DNA of 64,000 nucleotides from Pseudomonas sp. (GCF_030698175.1 NZ_JAUYNT010000010.1:1-64000), one strand, 5' to 3'. Positions 17,462-26,301 are shown, numbered from the stretch's first letter. Translations and numbers: made by a program. Notes: a model not told the origin generated them from the letters alone.

Positions 17462-19275
17462 CAAGCATTGCTCTCGACAGCCACTTCTTCGTCAGCGTCG
17501 GCAAATTGCCGCGAGTGCAGGCGACTGTAGTAGCCGTTCTGAGCGAGCAATTCGGCGTGGCTGCCGCGCTCGACGATGCGGCCCTGATCCATTACCAGAA
17601 TCAGATCGGCCTTCTCGATGGTGCTCAGCCGGTGGGCGATCACCAGCGTGGTGCGACCTTGCATGACCTTATCCAGGGCGCTTTGAATATGCTGCTCGGA
17701 TTCGGTGTCCAGCGCCGAAGTGGCCTCATCGAGAATCAGCACCGGGGCGTTTTTCAGCAAGGCGCGGGCAATCGCCAAACGCTGACGCTGGCCACCGGAC
17801 AGCAGCACGCCGTTCTCGCCCACCAGGGTCTGGTAGGCCTGGGGCATCTTCACAATAAATTCATCGGCATAGGCGGCGGCAGCGGCAAGCTGAACATCCG
17901 CCAAGGGCGCGCCGGCCAAATCGCCGTAGGCAATATTGTTCGCCACCGTATCGTTGAACAGCGTCACCTGCTGGGTCACCAGGGCAATATGCCGACGCAG
18001 ATTACGCAGGCTGTATTCCTCGACATCCACCCCATCGAGCAGTATCTGTCCCTGCTCATGGTGATAGAAACGCGGCACCAAGCTGGCCAGGGTCGACTTG
18101 CCGCTGCCGGAGCGGCCCACCAACGCGACCATCTGCCCAGGCTCGGCAGTAAAGCTGATGTCATGCAACACCGGTTGTTCGGTGTCTGGGTATTGAAAGC
18201 TGAGGTTGCGCACTTCCAGGCGGCCGGTGACTCGCTCCAGTTCGACGCTGCCGTGATCGACCTCGGAGGGTTCATCCAGCTGCTCGAAGATGCTCTCGGC
18301 ACCGGCCACGCCCTTCTGAATGGTCGAGCTGACCTCCGAAAGCTGACGGATCGGCTTGGGCAGCAAGCCGGCCATGGTGATATAGGCCACCAGATCGCCG
18401 GCCGACGAGTCGCCGCGCAGGAACAAGACCAGGAACATCACCAAGGCCAAGGCGCTGTAAGTCACCAGCTGCAGAGTCGGAGTATAAACAGCGCCGGTTT
18501 TGACCATCCGCAACTGCTTATCGGTATTACTCTGGCTGGCACTCTGGAAGCGCGTTTGCTCGTAGCTCTCGCCGCCGAAGCTGCGCACCACCCGATAGCC
18601 TTGAATGGTCTCGGAGGCCACATGGGTCACATCGCCCATGGCTACCTGGATCTGCTTGCTCTGCTTGCGGAATTTCTTGCTGGTGCTGCTGACCATCAGG
18701 CCAATCAGCGGCAGTATCGCCACCATCACCAGGGTCAGCTTCCAGTTCATCCACAGCAGGGAGGCGAACAGGAACACCACCGTCATGCCCTCGCGAATCA
18801 CCACCTTGATCGCATCGGTGGCAGCCCCCGTGACCATGGTCACGTTGAAGGTGATACGGGAAATCAGATGGCCCGAACTATGATTATCGAAGTAGCGATT
18901 CGGCAGGACCAAAAGCTTGTTGAACAGCACCACCCGCAGGTCATGCACCAAGCCCAGCGACACCCGGGCCAGAAAGAAGTTACCCAAAAATGAGCCGATA
19001 CCTTGCCAAACCGCGATCAGCACAATTAACAGCGGCACCGCCTGCTGCAGGGGCAAATCGGGAAGATAGGCATTGGGGGGAAACAGGCTGGCACCAGGGT
19101 TACTTAGACCATCGACAAAATATTTGAGTATGTAAGCGAGCATTGGTTGGGTTGATGCAAAGATCAAAAAGCCCACGATACTCAACAAAAATATACCAAT
19201 ATAGGGACGCAGATAGGTCAACAAACGCAGATAGACTGCCATCGTTGAGGGTGCACTACGATCTGAACTGCTCAT
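17461..19275 (-). CDS. msbA: Lipid A-core flippase MsbA (ABC exporter)
   Basis: MsbA flips core-lipid A across the inner membrane, driven by ATP. The roughly 604-residue half-transporter has six membrane helices in its first 310 residues and a C-terminal ATPase with Walker A GRSGSGKSTL, the LSGGQRQRLAIARALL signature, Walker B VLILDEATSALD and the H-loop VIAHRLST. I use the ATG at 19275 (MSSSDRSAP); an ATG four codons upstream at 19287 is also open and neither has a strong ribosome-binding site. The mig-14 start overlaps its stop codon. It is divergent from the kinase-fold gene at 19412. Confidence 0.95.
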   Translation of the reverse strand: MSSSDRSAPSTMAVYLRLLTYLRPYIGIFLLSIVGFLIFASTQPMLAYILKYFVDGLSNPGASLFPPNAYLPDLPLQQAVPLLIVLIAVWQGIGSFLGNFFLARVSLGLVHDLRVVLFNKLLVLPNRYFDNHSSGHLISRITFNVTMVTGAATDAIKVVIREGMTVVFLFASLLWMNWKLTLVMVAILPLIGLMVSSTSKKFRKQSKQIQVAMGDVTHVASETIQGYRVVRSFGGESYEQTRFQSASQSNTDKQLRMVKTGAVYTPTLQLVTYSALALVMFLVLFLRGDSSAGDLVAYITMAGLLPKPIRQLSEVSSTIQKGVAGAESIFEQLDEPSEVDHGSVELERVTGRLEVRNLSFQYPDTEQPVLHDISFTAEPGQMVALVGRSGSGKSTLASLVPRFYHHEQGQILLDGVDVEEYSLRNLRRHIALVTQQVTLFNDTVANNIAYGDLAGAPLADVQLAAAAAYADEFIVKMPQAYQTLVGENGVLLSGGQRQRLAIARALLKNAPVLILDEATSALDTESEQHIQSALDKVMQGRTTLVIAHRLSTIEKADLILVMDQGRIVERGSHAELLAQNGYYSRLHSRQFADADEEVAVESNA

Positions 19276-19303
19276 GGGAATCCGCATCGAAAAATGTAGC
19301 CCT

Positions 19304-19335
19304 ATGCTAACACAGGGCTCTTTTTAACAACTCAA
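19304..19335 (-). promoter_or_regulatory. Possible sigma-70 promoter of msbA, overlapping a hairpin
   Basis: On the minus strand TTGAGT (-35) and TAGCAT (-10) are separated by 18 bases, with the msbA start 29 bases beyond. The same DNA contains AGCCCT (19298-19303) facing AGGGCT (19314-19319), followed on the plus strand by CTTTTTAA. It could thus act as a terminator for plus-strand transcripts or as a leader hairpin. The call is tentative. Confidence 0.35.
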
Positions 19336-19411
19336 GCGCCGTGCATGGTTCCGCGTGGCTGATTTGGGTGGTCTGCAGGTAAGATAGCCGTTTTCGAAGA
19401 GAGGGACGCCC

Positions 19412-20068
19412 ATGCAAGCACTCGAACACAGCGCCTACTTGGCACTTCGCGAAGGCGCTGAAGTCCTTGAGGCGGATAGCCATGGCGATAAAGTTCTGCG
19501 ACTGCCTGACGGCGCCTATCTAAAGCTGTTCCGCCGAAAACGCCTACTCTCATCTGCGGCAATCTGGCCTTACGCTCAGCGCTTCGCGGACAATACCAAG
19601 GCACTCCAAACCAGAGGAATCCCCTGCCCGGAGATCATCGAGCTCTACCGAATAGCATCCATTGAACGTGATGCAGTTCACTATGCACCGTTACCAGGGC
19701 AAACCTTACGCCAGCTTATCCAACAGGAGATTGGCATCGAAAGTTTACGCGCCCAACTTGGAGAGTTCGTGGCAAAACTGCATGCATGCGGCATCTACTT
19801 CCGCTCGCTGCATTTAGGCAATATTGTTCTCACACCCGAGAACACCTTCGGACTTATTGATATAGCTGACATGAAATTCTTACGTAGGCCACTGCACAAA
19901 GGACAGCGCGTACGTAATTTTCAGCACATGCTCCGCTACAGCATCGATAAGCAGTGGCTGCTTTCAGCCCCATTGAAACCTAATGGTTTTTTTGACAGCT
20001 ATTTAACCCATAGCCAATTGCAAATGGAACTATCTGCCTTAATCCAGATAGTCGATCAGCATGCGTAG
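19412..20068 (+). CDS. Kinase-fold LPS-locus protein lacking the catalytic aspartate
   Basis: The product has 218 residues with a shortened protein-kinase-like fold: VLRLPDGAYLKLFRRKR supplies a candidate ATP-lysine, and HACGIYFRSLHLGNIVL aligns with the catalytic loop HRDLKPxN. At the position of the catalytic aspartate it has serine (RSLHLGN), while LIDIADMKF matches the metal-binding DFG aspartate region. It matches, by position and pattern, PA4998, annotated from memory as a toluene-tolerance or LPS kinase-like protein. Base composition is intermediate, falling toward its AT-rich neighbour. It is the only plus-strand gene of the LPS block and converges with waaL. A pseudokinase or an atypical kinase are both possible. 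Confidence 0.75.
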   Translation: MQALEHSAYLALREGAEVLEADSHGDKVLRLPDGAYLKLFRRKRLLSSAAIWPYAQRFADNTKALQTRGIPCPEIIELYRIASIERDAVHYAPLPGQTLRQLIQQEIGIESLRAQLGEFVAKLHACGIYFRSLHLGNIVLTPENTFGLIDIADMKFLRRPLHKGQRVRNFQHMLRYSIDKQWLLSAPLKPNGFFDSYLTHSQLQMELSALIQIVDQHA

Positions 20069-20087
20069 CCCCTGACCAGGGAAAACT

Positions 20088-21272
20088 TCACTTCTGATCA
20101 GCTCGAATTTCAGGCAATAGTTTTTCTTTATCGCTACCGAGTGCAAAAACTAAAGCCAGTGGCAACCAGGTTACAAACCACCCCGGATTGGGCTTTACCC
20201 ATTGAGCAATACCATCAGTCAACACGACGACACTTGAGTAAACCAGCAAAACAAGCGCCGCCTGCCCCAAGCCTGTAGATCGAAACCGATACGCCCTAGC
20301 AATAGCCCAACCCCAAAGTGAAAGCCAAGAAAGCAGCCCGACAAGACCAAAGCGCACCATTATATCAATAAACATATTATGTGGATGATAAGAAACCACA
20401 CCTGCAGACCCTATACTAATCCTAACCTCCTCGAACCCCACACCAATTAGAAGATTATCAAAAGCATGCATTAACCCGCCCTTCCACAACTCAGACCTAT
20501 ATGACCCCCCCCTAGCAAGAAAAACATTCTCATTCAAGAAGTACACAAAGACTAGCATAGCAACACCCGCTCCAAGCAAAAAATACACACGTCGATTACG
20601 TAACAATAAAACAGCCACGACAAAAGCCGAAAGCAGAGCAATCCAAACCCCACGGGTTTGATTTGAAATCAAGAACACACAATAGCCTGCCAAAGAAATG
20701 ATCAGAGAGACGCGTAACAATGGACGAACGGTTTCTCTTAGCCCAAGACATACGGCCAGCAGCATTAATGCGCCGATTGCTTGAGCGGCAGGAATCACCA
20801 CATTCCACAAGCCAATAGCTGGATGCCGAGACAATAGCGCCTTCCCTTCAACCAAATAGAAAAATATCCAGGAAGCCCAGGCGCCGAAACCACCGACAAT
20901 AGCGGAAAATAACAAGAGCCGTTTAACTTTATCTATATCTGCTTCTGCAATTGCGAAAAAACCAAGCAGGGTCAATCCGATATAGAATGGAATTTTGAGT
21001 TCACGCAAATCGCCCACGCCTCGAAAATGCATGACAACCACAAACAAAAACCACGTCGCAGCCAAAAAATAAAGACTCGCCCCGCTACGACTCAGCGATT
21101 TATAACGCGAAGAAAAACAGCACACATGCACCAAAGCAGGAATCCAAACAAATGCAATTATCAATTTCTGATAGGGGGTATTACTAGACAGTATCCATGG
21201 TGCACAAAAAAGAATAAAAAATCCGAAATAAATCACATTAATTATGCACGCCTCTTTAGATAACCCACTCAA
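20088..21272 (-). CDS. waaL: O-antigen ligase / Wzy-like polymerase family membrane protein
   Basis: WaaL joins undecaprenyl-linked O antigen to the lipid A-core at the periplasmic face. The 394-residue product is hydrophobic throughout, with about ten predicted helices, a long periplasmic loop containing ARGGSYRSELWKGGLMHAFD, and the Wzy_C block SYHPHNMFIDIMVRFGLVG with the histidine typical of ligases. NQTRGVWIALLSAF is also conserved in the family. It starts at TTG 21272, with TGGAG placed seven bases upstream; no ATG or GTG lies nearby in frame. The gene is strikingly AT-rich (about 40% GC in lines counted by eye) against its surroundings, which suggests transfer. An O-antigen polymerase is the alternative. 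Confidence 0.8.
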   Translation of the reverse strand: MSGLSKEACIINVIYFGFFILFCAPWILSSNTPYQKLIIAFVWIPALVHVCCFSSRYKSLSRSGASLYFLAATWFLFVVVMHFRGVGDLRELKIPFYIGLTLLGFFAIAEADIDKVKRLLLFSAIVGGFGAWASWIFFYLVEGKALLSRHPAIGLWNVVIPAAQAIGALMLLAVCLGLRETVRPLLRVSLIISLAGYCVFLISNQTRGVWIALLSAFVVAVLLLRNRRVYFLLGAGVAMLVFVYFLNENVFLARGGSYRSELWKGGLMHAFDNLLIGVGFEEVRISIGSAGVVSYHPHNMFIDIMVRFGLVGLLSWLSLWGWAIARAYRFRSTGLGQAALVLLVYSSVVVLTDGIAQWVKPNPGWFVTWLPLALVFALGSDKEKLLPEIRADQK

Positions 21273-21396
21273 AATGCAATCTCCAAATCAAAAGAAAATT
21301 AAAAAACCATAGCCAAAAAATTAGCAAAAGAAGGGGAAAGAGGGATTCGCGGACAGCTTCCGGCCTTAGAGACCGAAACCATTCACTTACGAAAAA

Positions 21397-22404
21397 TCAA
21401 TGCCACCACCAGAAAATGGCGGTAATCTTCTCGAAAAAAACTCTGAAATACGCTTCTAAAAATCTAAAACGCCATTTCTTGATCACCGGATATAGTTCGA
21501 TAAAATCAAAAACACCAGCATCTCGAATGCTATCCATAATTTTCTGCTGCCTAATTTTCCGATCCCGTCGAGCACGCCTACGACCCAGATCAATTAGCGT
21601 GTCTTGCAGAAATCCGGTATAAGAATCAGCAGCCCCTTCGTTACCAAGCACACGTAAACGAGCGATTTCAATTCGGACATTCTCGTATACACGCTCCATA
21701 TATTCAACAAACGCTATATTCCGGGTGGCACTTCCTGAATGCACCCGTATCAAAACCATAGCTGCTGATTCATCCACACCAGCCATACAAGCTCCCCGCA
21801 GAATGCAGCGCAAAAAATAATCCCAATCTTCCAGTGCCCGCATGTCCGAGTCAAAATAACCGACCCGCTGCAGCAAGGCGCGCCGAAACATAGCGGCAGG
21901 AAGTGGCAAATTATTCTTGCGAATAAACACAGGAAAAGCCTCTTCCCCGTAGCCGGTAATTGAGCGACTCCACTCTCGTAGCGAATCCAGTCGATAATTG
22001 GTGAACAACTCATCCGGGTTAGCATCTGAAAAATAACGGAATTTCGAATAAGAAATATCCACGGCCGCGCAACGCCGGAAGTGCTCAATATGGGCATGCA
22101 ACTTTGAGGGCGAGAGCAGATCATCGGCATCGAGAAACAACACGAACTCGCCCCGCGCCCGCGCTATACCAGCGTTGCGCGCAGTGGATACACCCTGATT
22201 GTGCTGGTGTATATAGATAACCCGGGCATCTTGTTGCGCCAAAACTGCTACTTGAGCCGCCGTATCATCGGTAGAACCATCATCAACGACAATCGCTTCC
22301 CAGTGTTTATAGTCTTGCGACTGGAGGCTCGCAATGGTATCTGCGAGATAGGCTCCATAGTTGTAGCTAGGGATTATGACCGAAACCAAATCAACCTGAC
22401 TCAA
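21397..22404 (-). CDS. Family 2 glycosyltransferase (1)
   Basis: The product is a cytoplasmic sugar transferase with a GT-A fold. The 335-residue product begins SQVDLVSVIIPSYNYGAYLA and has the nucleotide-binding DDGSTDDT segment and the metal-binding LFLDADD (DXD) motif, followed by ALEDWDYFLRC with the putative catalytic base. The C-terminus is basic and aromatic (KKWRFRFLEAYFRVF), suiting membrane association. I prefer a TTG start at 22404, one base after the upstream gene's stop and with GGGGAAG five bases before it; a GTG at 22446 lacks a ribosome-binding site. GC content is low at the 3' half, like waaL. It probably adds an outer-core sugar; the donor is not evident. Confidence 0.82.
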   Translation of the reverse strand: MSQVDLVSVIIPSYNYGAYLADTIASLQSQDYKHWEAIVVDDGSTDDTAAQVAVLAQQDARVIYIHQHNQGVSTARNAGIARARGEFVLFLDADDLLSPSKLHAHIEHFRRCAAVDISYSKFRYFSDANPDELFTNYRLDSLREWSRSITGYGEEAFPVFIRKNNLPLPAAMFRRALLQRVGYFDSDMRALEDWDYFLRCILRGACMAGVDESAAMVLIRVHSGSATRNIAFVEYMERVYENVRIEIARLRVLGNEGAADSYTGFLQDTLIDLGRRRARRDRKIRQQKIMDSIRDAGVFDFIELYPVIKKWRFRFLEAYFRVFFEKITAIFWWWH

Positions 22405-22405
22405 C

Positions 22406-23326
22406 TCAGCTTCCCCACTTAATGACGCCAGCCCGTGGCCATCCACTCAGGAGCAGGCGTAAAAAACCGCGCAATGTTTTGCCATTCCAGAAGCGCCAAG
22501 GAATCTGCCGCAACAGCCCCCACGCTAGCGCTTTGTCTTGCCGCGCGCACTTGAGCAGCATCGAATTGCGAAAGCTATTGCACACCTGCCCGTAAGCCGG
22601 ATGATCGCTGAACTGCGCATAGGTGCGCAGGACGTTGTCGACCATAAAGCGGTAGTTCTTGTAGGTGTTGCTGCCATGCACCCGGTACTGCGCCAGCACC
22701 TCGCCGAGGATATCGACGAAGTAGCCGGCACGGGTAATCTTCAGCTGAATCAGCAAGTCTTCCAAACGAATCTGCGGATCGAAACCGCCAACTTTCGCCA
22801 GGGCCTCGCGGCGAAACATCAGGGTCGGTGCCGGCGCTCCGGCTTTACGATTGAGAAACACATCGTCGAAATCCAGGCGCCGCAGTTGCAGCTCCCGAGG
22901 CGCACCTCGGGAGTTACCGGCCGCGTCAATCTCCTCGATATTGCCGGCGCAAATACCCACCTCCGGCTTGCCCTGCAGATAGGCCACTTGCAATGCCAAG
23001 CGCTGCGGCAACATCACATCGTCCGAGCCAAAGGACACAATCAGATCACCGCGAACCCGAGCGATACTGTCATTCAAGGTGCGCGACAGCCCCTGGTTTT
23101 TCTGCACGATAAAGTCAAAACCATGCAGCTGCTGCAGACGCTGAATGCGTTCGACGCTGTCATCGCTGGAGCCGTCATCCACCACCAGCAACTCGATATT
23201 GCCGTAGGTTTGCGCCAGTACGCTGGCGATGCTGGCCTCGATATAGGGCCCGTGATTGTAGGAGGCGATAATCACGCTGACCAAAGGTTGCTCGCCGCTG
23301 CCAGCACCCATATTCGACTCGCTCAT
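22406..23326 (-). CDS. Family 2 glycosyltransferase (2)
   Basis: The 306-residue GT-A enzyme has LVSVIIASYNHGPYIEASIA at the start, VVDDGSSDDSVERI for nucleotide binding and VSFGSDDVMLP in place of the DXD motif (Gly-Ser-Asp-Asp). FDPQIRLEDLLIQLK holds the likely catalytic acidic pair. The ATG at 23326 has AAGGG six bases upstream, better than an in-frame ATG at 23350. It is followed after one base by the first family 2 enzyme and preceded by the gene at 23337, so it is part of the core operon. It resembles enzymes of outer-core or O-antigen initiation; the exact linkage is unknown. Confidence 0.83.
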   Translation of the reverse strand: MSESNMGAGSGEQPLVSVIIASYNHGPYIEASIASVLAQTYGNIELLVVDDGSSDDSVERIQRLQQLHGFDFIVQKNQGLSRTLNDSIARVRGDLIVSFGSDDVMLPQRLALQVAYLQGKPEVGICAGNIEEIDAAGNSRGAPRELQLRRLDFDDVFLNRKAGAPAPTLMFRREALAKVGGFDPQIRLEDLLIQLKITRAGYFVDILGEVLAQYRVHGSNTYKNYRFMVDNVLRTYAQFSDHPAYGQVCNSFRNSMLLKCARQDKALAWGLLRQIPWRFWNGKTLRGFLRLLLSGWPRAGVIKWGS

Positions 23327-23336
23327 AACAACCCTT

Positions 23337-24308
23337 TCAAATAAATCCAAGACGCTGGCATAAGGCGCGCCAGCCAGTGAGCGGCGCGACTAGCGGCCAA
23401 GGTTCAGCCAACAGCGCGGCCATCCGCACGGCTAGATGCGGATAACTTAACCGGGCTTCGACAAAGGCGCGGCCGGCATCGGCAATCCGCTGCGCCCGCG
23501 CAGGATCGCTGCGCAACGAAGCTATATGCCCACGCAACTCGGCCAGGTTGCTGTACAGCAGCAGATGTTCGCCATCGCGCAGGCCAATGGCCGACTCTTC
23601 GCAGCCTTGACGCCAGGCCAGCAGCACACAGCCACAGGCCATGGCCTCGAAATTCTTGGCCATGTACTCGCCCAGTCCAACATCAGCGCTGATAAACAGC
23701 CGAATCCGATTGAGCATCTGCCGGTAGGCCTCGCCCGGCTCGGTGCGCAGCAATTGCAATGGCTCGCTGGCGGCCAGCTGCTCCAGCAGCGCTTTGCGCC
23801 CGGCATAGGCGGCGCTGGCGGTGCGGCCGATAAACCCCAGCTCAATCTCGCGCCGCTGGAGATCAGCCGCCTCTGGCTGCAAAAACTGCCGCGCCGGGTC
23901 GTAGCCCTTGGGCGCAAAGCTCACGGCAAAACCTTCCGCCCGCAGCTGCGCGGCCACGCTGGCGCCTGTCACCAAGATCCGCGCCTGGGGCAAGCGCCGA
24001 TAGAACTGGCTGAAGGCGCCGTGCCAGCGCGAGTTGCTCAGGTAGTTCTGGCAGGCATCTTCTTCGTAAATCAACAATCCACTGAGCCGCGCCAGATAGC
24101 GAGTCTGGCGGTAGATATTCTTGAACGGCAGATCCAGGACTATCCGCTCGAAACTGGCCAGATTTAGATGGGCCAGGGATTTGCACAAATTGCGCTGCGG
24201 TTTCTTCTCCAGCCGCAGCACTTCGAGGCTGTGGTGCTGGGCCAGCTCGGCATACAGGGTGCTCAGATCCGGTAGGCGCTGCGCCGCGGTCAGCAATAGC
24301 ACCCGCAT
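23337..24308 (-). CDS. Glycosyltransferase, Ssg-like (CgeB/group 1 type)
   Basis: The product has 323 residues with a GT-B-like layout: an N-terminal half beginning MRVLLLTAAQRLPDLSTLYA, then FAPKGYDPARQF, and a C-terminal donor-binding half with IRLFISADVGLGEYMAKNFE and AMACGCVLLAWRQGCE, the pattern of CgeB-like and group 1 transferases. It corresponds by type and neighbourhood to PA5001 (ssg), a transferase affecting core and O-antigen in Pseudomonas; this identification is from memory and tentative. The start overlaps the end of the next enzyme (CATCA at 24306-24310), which indicates coupling. Confidence 0.78.
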   Translation of the reverse strand: MRVLLLTAAQRLPDLSTLYAELAQHHSLEVLRLEKKPQRNLCKSLAHLNLASFERIVLDLPFKNIYRQTRYLARLSGLLIYEEDACQNYLSNSRWHGAFSQFYRRLPQARILVTGASVAAQLRAEGFAVSFAPKGYDPARQFLQPEAADLQRREIELGFIGRTASAAYAGRKALLEQLAASEPLQLLRTEPGEAYRQMLNRIRLFISADVGLGEYMAKNFEAMACGCVLLAWRQGCEESAIGLRDGEHLLLYSNLAELRGHIASLRSDPARAQRIADAGRAFVEARLSYPHLAVRMAALLAEPWPLVAPLTGWRALCQRLGFI

Positions 24309-25237
24309 CAGGCCAGCCCCAAACCGAGACGCAGGGCTTTTTTCAGATAACTCCAGCGCAGCGCCTGCAATGGGCTGAGCCTCAATGCATGGCGATAGTA
24401 ACGCCGCGCACAGGCCTGATCGCCATCCAGCAAGGCCGCGCGAAACAGCGACAGATAACGCTGCGCCTCATAGCGCTGGCGCAGCGGCTGGCATTCGGCC
24501 GGCAAGCTGGCGAACACTTCACGCAACATGCCCTGGGCCACCGCCTCTTCGTCGGCGCGGTTATGCCGCAGGCTGTCGGCGTGTTTGTAGATGCGTGCCA
24601 GCGGCTGATTGGTCAGGGCCACCGGGGCGCTGACCAGTAGGTAGGCAAATACCGCTATATCTTCACCGCTGCGCAAGCTTTCCGGGTACGGCCGTTGCAG
24701 CAGCAGATCGCGGCGAAACAGCGTGCAGCAGTGCGAAATGGAGATTTTCTTGTCCAGCAGATAGCGCTGGATCAGCTGCCGTGGCGTGCCGCTGGCCGGG
24801 GTGGGCAAGCGCAGGCGCTCGCGGCCATCTGTAGAGACCGACAGCTGCGCCCCTAGCACCAGGCCAGCCTGCGGGTTGCTCGTCACTACCTCGCGCAGGG
24901 TATCCAACGCCGTGGGTAGCAATTCATCATCGGCGTCCAGCAGCAAGGCGTAGCGCCCGCGGGCCAGGCGAATGCCGTGGTTGCGCGCCGCGGCTGCGCC
25001 GGCATTGGCCTGATGCACCACCTGCAGCTGTGGATGGTGCGCCTGCTGCGCTAGCTGATAAGTGGCCAAGACCTCGGCGGTGTTATCTCGCGAGCCATCA
25101 TTGACCACCAGCAGCTCAATATCTTCCGCCCACTGCGCCAGCACCGAGCTCAGTACTCGCGGCAACAGTTGGGCGTAGTTATAGGCCGGAATGATGATGG
25201 AAATAAGGGGCTCGGCGGCAACGGGCGTATCGCTCAT
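24308..25237 (-). CDS. Family 2 glycosyltransferase (3), WapR-like
   Basis: The 309-residue enzyme starts MSDTPVAAEPLISIIIPAYN and carries LLVVNDGSRDNTAEVLATYQ, the LLLDADDELLP metal motif and SLRSGEDIAVFAYLLVSA with the putative catalytic acid. A basic C-terminal amphipathic tail (ALRWSYLKKALRLGLG) would touch the membrane. It may be the equivalent of WapR (PA5000), the rhamnosyltransferase that determines whether O antigen can be attached, but sequence memory is not enough to separate it from other family 2 members. Both its ends overlap neighbouring genes, so it belongs to the core operon. Confidence 0.8.
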   Translation of the reverse strand: MSDTPVAAEPLISIIIPAYNYAQLLPRVLSSVLAQWAEDIELLVVNDGSRDNTAEVLATYQLAQQAHHPQLQVVHQANAGAAAARNHGIRLARGRYALLLDADDELLPTALDTLREVVTSNPQAGLVLGAQLSVSTDGRERLRLPTPASGTPRQLIQRYLLDKKISISHCCTLFRRDLLLQRPYPESLRSGEDIAVFAYLLVSAPVALTNQPLARIYKHADSLRHNRADEEAVAQGMLREVFASLPAECQPLRQRYEAQRYLSLFRAALLDGDQACARRYYRHALRLSPLQALRWSYLKKALRLGLGLA

Positions 25238-26301
25238 CAGATAGCCACTTCGTGCAGGGCAACAAACTTTTTGAACGCCCTCTCGACGCGGGAAACGCTG
25301 AGAAAAACCATCCAGGCATGCTTGATTGCACCCATCGAGATATATGGCCGCACGACTTTATTGCGACCCCAACCCGGCCGCCAGCAGAAACCATCTCGGC
25401 GCTTGCGATAGATCGTCAGCACCGGCACCCCCAAGGCCGAGGCCAAATGCCCCACCCCAGAATCATTGCCAATCACGTAGCCCGACTCATAGAGATAGGC
25501 GGCCAACTCTTGGGCATTGGCGAATTGTGGGACGGCGAACTCCGCCTCGAAACGCGGTGCCCATTCAGCCCTTTCCTTGGGTGATAATACGAACTGCGGA
25601 TCAAACCCTTGCTGTTTCAAGCGGCGCGCGAGGCGCAGGTATTTTTCATAGGGCCAGTTCTTCTTCACGTTGTAAGAGGTCGGATGCAGCATGACGCGCT
25701 GCCGATGTCGTCGCGCCACTAAGGTTGGCGGTGCCACGAAACCGACCTCTGCCACCGCATTGGCGATAGCTAACTTGCTTTGGCAAAACACGACAGCCTG
25801 CTCAACCATGCTCAGGCTATCGTCATTGAGGGTACGAATCGGCCCGGCGCAGCTGGCCAGTTCGCGTAGCAGCCCGGCCTTAGCAGGACCTAAGCGCGCG
25901 GCTAGGCGCTCGCGGTGATCCTGCAGGTAGTCCGGATGGACGCGTAAGGTGCCGACAAAGACAAAGTGTTGAGCTAAATCGGCTGGATCCTGCTTGAGGC
26001 TCGCGACTATCCCACCACAATCTGACAGCACCAGATCATAGGTGTCGGCCAGCGCTTGCGTCTGCTCGGGCCGGGGGAAAGGCAAGACGCGAATATTCGG
26101 CAACCACTGCGCGAAATGCGCCAAGTGGTTGCTCAGCAGCGTGACGCTATAGCCCGCTCGCGCCAGATTATTCGCCACTATCAGATAGATCAGGCTATCG
26201 CCCAAGCCAAGCGACGGCACTACGGCGACATGGCAGTCGGATCGATCGACCACGGCCGTTGTAATTGGATGCAATGTTCCTTCATTCGCTCCGACCGTCA
26301 T
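25237..26301 (-). CDS. Family 9 glycosyltransferase (heptosyltransferase-like)
   Basis: The 354-residue product has the two-domain GT9 layout seen in WaaC and WaaF: VAVVPSLGLGDSLIYLIVAN early on, VMLHPTSYNVKKNWPYEKYL in the middle, and the C-terminal ESGYVIGNDSGVGHLASALG, the ADP-heptose-binding segment. It lacks the usual N-terminal xxIGDxxH heptosyltransferase pattern in exact form (GLGDS with no His). It may add a third heptose-like or other sugar. It starts at ATG 26301, seven bases after the carbamoyltransferase stop. The PAO1 core locus as I recall it has no GT9 gene at this place, so this may be a lineage-specific addition. Confidence 0.8.
   Translation of the reverse strand: MTVGANEGTLHPITTAVVDRSDCHVAVVPSLGLGDSLIYLIVANNLARAGYSVTLLSNHLAHFAQWLPNIRVLPFPRPEQTQALADTYDLVLSDCGGIVASLKQDPADLAQHFVFVGTLRVHPDYLQDHRERLAARLGPAKAGLLRELASCAGPIRTLNDDSLSMVEQAVVFCQSKLAIANAVAEVGFVAPPTLVARRHRQRVMLHPTSYNVKKNWPYEKYLRLARRLKQQGFDPQFVLSPKERAEWAPRFEAEFAVPQFANAQELAAYLYESGYVIGNDSGVGHLASALGVPVLTIYRKRRDGFCWRPGWGRNKVVRPYISMGAIKHAWMVFLSVSRVERAFKKFVALHEVAI

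Noticed and set aside
17506..18993. Open frame antisense to msbA
   Set aside because: msbA is clear; the antisense product is low-complexity His/Gln/Gly-rich and shows no domain.
19412..22404. Genomic island with integrase
   Set aside because: The AT-rich stretch carries only LPS genes; no integrase, tRNA or attachment repeats are seen.
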